A DNA stretch of 64,000 nucleotides from Tridacna crocea (taxonomy: Eukaryota > Mollusca > Bivalvia > Cardiida > Cardiidae). Shown here in pieces: positions 62,746-64,000 of the stretch (position 1 is its first letter; each line of letters starts with the position of its first letter). Below the pieces are notes generated by a model. The model was not told where the DNA came from, searched no databases, and saw only the letters and a program-made list of their open reading frames with translations. The stretch covers positions 39,014,672-39,078,671 of the forward strand of contig OX031063.1 of NCBI GenBank assembly GCA_943736015.1. Reading direction: 5' to 3'. A program made the position numbers and the translations under genes.

Positions 62746-62934
62746 CGCATTTCTGTCGACTTCGGCTGATACACTGTTGTAAAAACTGCTGGTAAAACTG
62801 CACAAGTCAAGTAGAGTACGATAAAAGTCAGCGCGCGGAGGTGTCAGTCCATAATTTTATACCTGAATTATTTCGTATGACCGTCCTTAATTACCTTACA
62901 TTATTTTTTTTCTCTCCTGGACGTGAACACCATC

Positions 62935-63362
62935 ATGAACGCCATCGGAAAAATTTTCACTCGTGGCTGCGCCACTCGTGAAAATATTACCAATGGTGTT
63001 CACTTAATGAAATAAATTTCGATCTTTCACCGAAAAAAAAAACAACAACAACAATTATTCTATTTATTACATGCTTTTAACCCTTTCTGGGAAAAGCTTT
63101 ATCGAAATCCAGTACAGTTCTTTTCTGTTATTGCCCGTGGCATACCCCTCCCGCATAGCAATGCATTACAATATTACGTCAAGCGCGTGAAATGTAAGGT
63201 AAATGACATCATATTTCCCATCTGGTTGTGAGGCACGCGCAATTTACCTAGGCAACAAGCTGAATATGAAAATCGTTATTTTCACTGGTGGTACCAATGT
63301 AAGATCGAGAAATATTTTCACTGCTATTTCTCGATATCCTACCGGAAAGCATGAAATAAACT
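62935..63362 (+). repeat. Family F repeat, reverse orientation
   Basis: The same parts in reverse order and complement, from CACTCGTGGCTGCGCCACTC to CCTACCGGAAAGCATGAAAT. The hairpin's outer arm is missing here. Confidence 0.75.
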
Positions 63363-64000
63363 GTAATATTTCTAAAAAGTCAGTTTGGGTGTTTAATAAT
63401 AATATAACTTCAAGCAGTACAAATTCAGTTCAAACATATTTACATCGATTGAGAAACAAGTGATCTTACAACATATACTAATTTCTCTCGATTCTGCTGT
63501 ACAAAAGCAGTACAAATGGTTTTTATTATCAAAAATGATACCCATAATGCAGGATAACAATTTTTTAAAATCGGTTCTGAATTTTTGGTACAGGATGTAT
63601 AGGATGACCCCCCCCCCACACACACACACACACAAAAACATAAAGATAAAAAAAAATATTCTTATTCTGTACACTTGAATTTCTGTCTGTGTATGATTAG
63701 ATCTATACCCAAAAATTTCAGAATCCAGGGTGCTTTGCATAAAAGTTATGATCTGCTCAAAATATGTTCCAAATGACTTCCATCAATATTGCTCAAAATT
63801 GTCAATCACTCGCATGCACTCCTCTCTGGGGATTTCCCTGAATTTTCCTTGAGTTTGAGGATTGTTCTGATACACATTGTCCTTCAGATACCCCACTCCC
63901 CCATCCCCCTCCTGCCTAAAAATATTTGGGGGGGGGGGGGGAACCCGGTTTCAAGTCCTGTGAATGAGGTGCCTACTTGACATTACAGAAATCTCGGAAC
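63363..64000. other. Intergenic, microsatellite and G-run
   Basis: C-run plus (CA)n at 63606-63635 and a G-run at 63928-63940. Nothing else recognised. Confidence 0.5.

Noticed and set aside
1-64000. Search for reverse transcriptase, integrase, capsid or envelope pieces
   Set aside because: No recognisable motif in any translated frame; repeats here look like DNA-transposon MITEs and tandem arrays.

Overview
This is a window of animal nuclear DNA, most likely from a bivalve mollusc. It is AT-rich, its genes are split by GT-AG introns, and it is packed with short palindromic non-autonomous DNA transposons. The repeat families resemble those I associate with dreissenid-type clams; that placement is an inference from memory, not a database match. 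No bacterial features, RNA genes, CRISPR arrays, or recognisable retrovirus, LTR, LINE or Polinton coding sequence were seen.

Three host genes can be reconstructed base by base. TMEM33 (+, coding 8715-17115, 7 coding exons, 259 aa) is an ER/nuclear-envelope membrane protein. TXNDC9 (+, 22206-22886, one coding exon, 226 aa) is a phosducin-like thioredoxin-fold chaperonin cofactor. FIP1L1 (-, coding 57082 down to 31562, 16 coding exons, 476 aa) is the FIP1 subunit of the mRNA cleavage and polyadenylation machinery. In both split genes every junction is GT-AG and the reading frame is kept across all exons. TXNDC9 and FIP1L1 are convergent, about 8.7 kb apart. The three proteins share no obvious pathway. 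A broken THAP zinc-finger fragment lies on the opposite strand in FIP1L1 intron 1.

Layout: 1-8690, intergenic repeats, including three consecutive copies of repeat family B and a cluster of family A; 8692-17115, TMEM33; 17116-22181, repeats; 22182-22886, TXNDC9; 22887-31561, intergenic with tandem arrays; 31562-57082, FIP1L1; 57083-64000, intergenic with tandem arrays and families D and F.

The dominant signal is family A: about 40 listed copies of a roughly 227-bp TTAA-bounded element (piggyBac-like or Kolobok-like ends) built round a hairpin of up to 71 nt with a single-base spacer. The hairpin is better kept than the flanks, and in several copies both arms carry matching changes. Two larger insertions in FIP1L1 introns look least described. 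One is a 2.9-kb foldback-like element whose inverted ends are arrays of a CAATT/C-run minisatellite. The other is a 3.9-kb element with 22-bp inverted ends, AGT flanks and eight internal copies of GTTACGGA(C)(A/T)CTAC. TMEM33 also carries a recent tandem duplication that copies the 5' splice site of coding exon 5.
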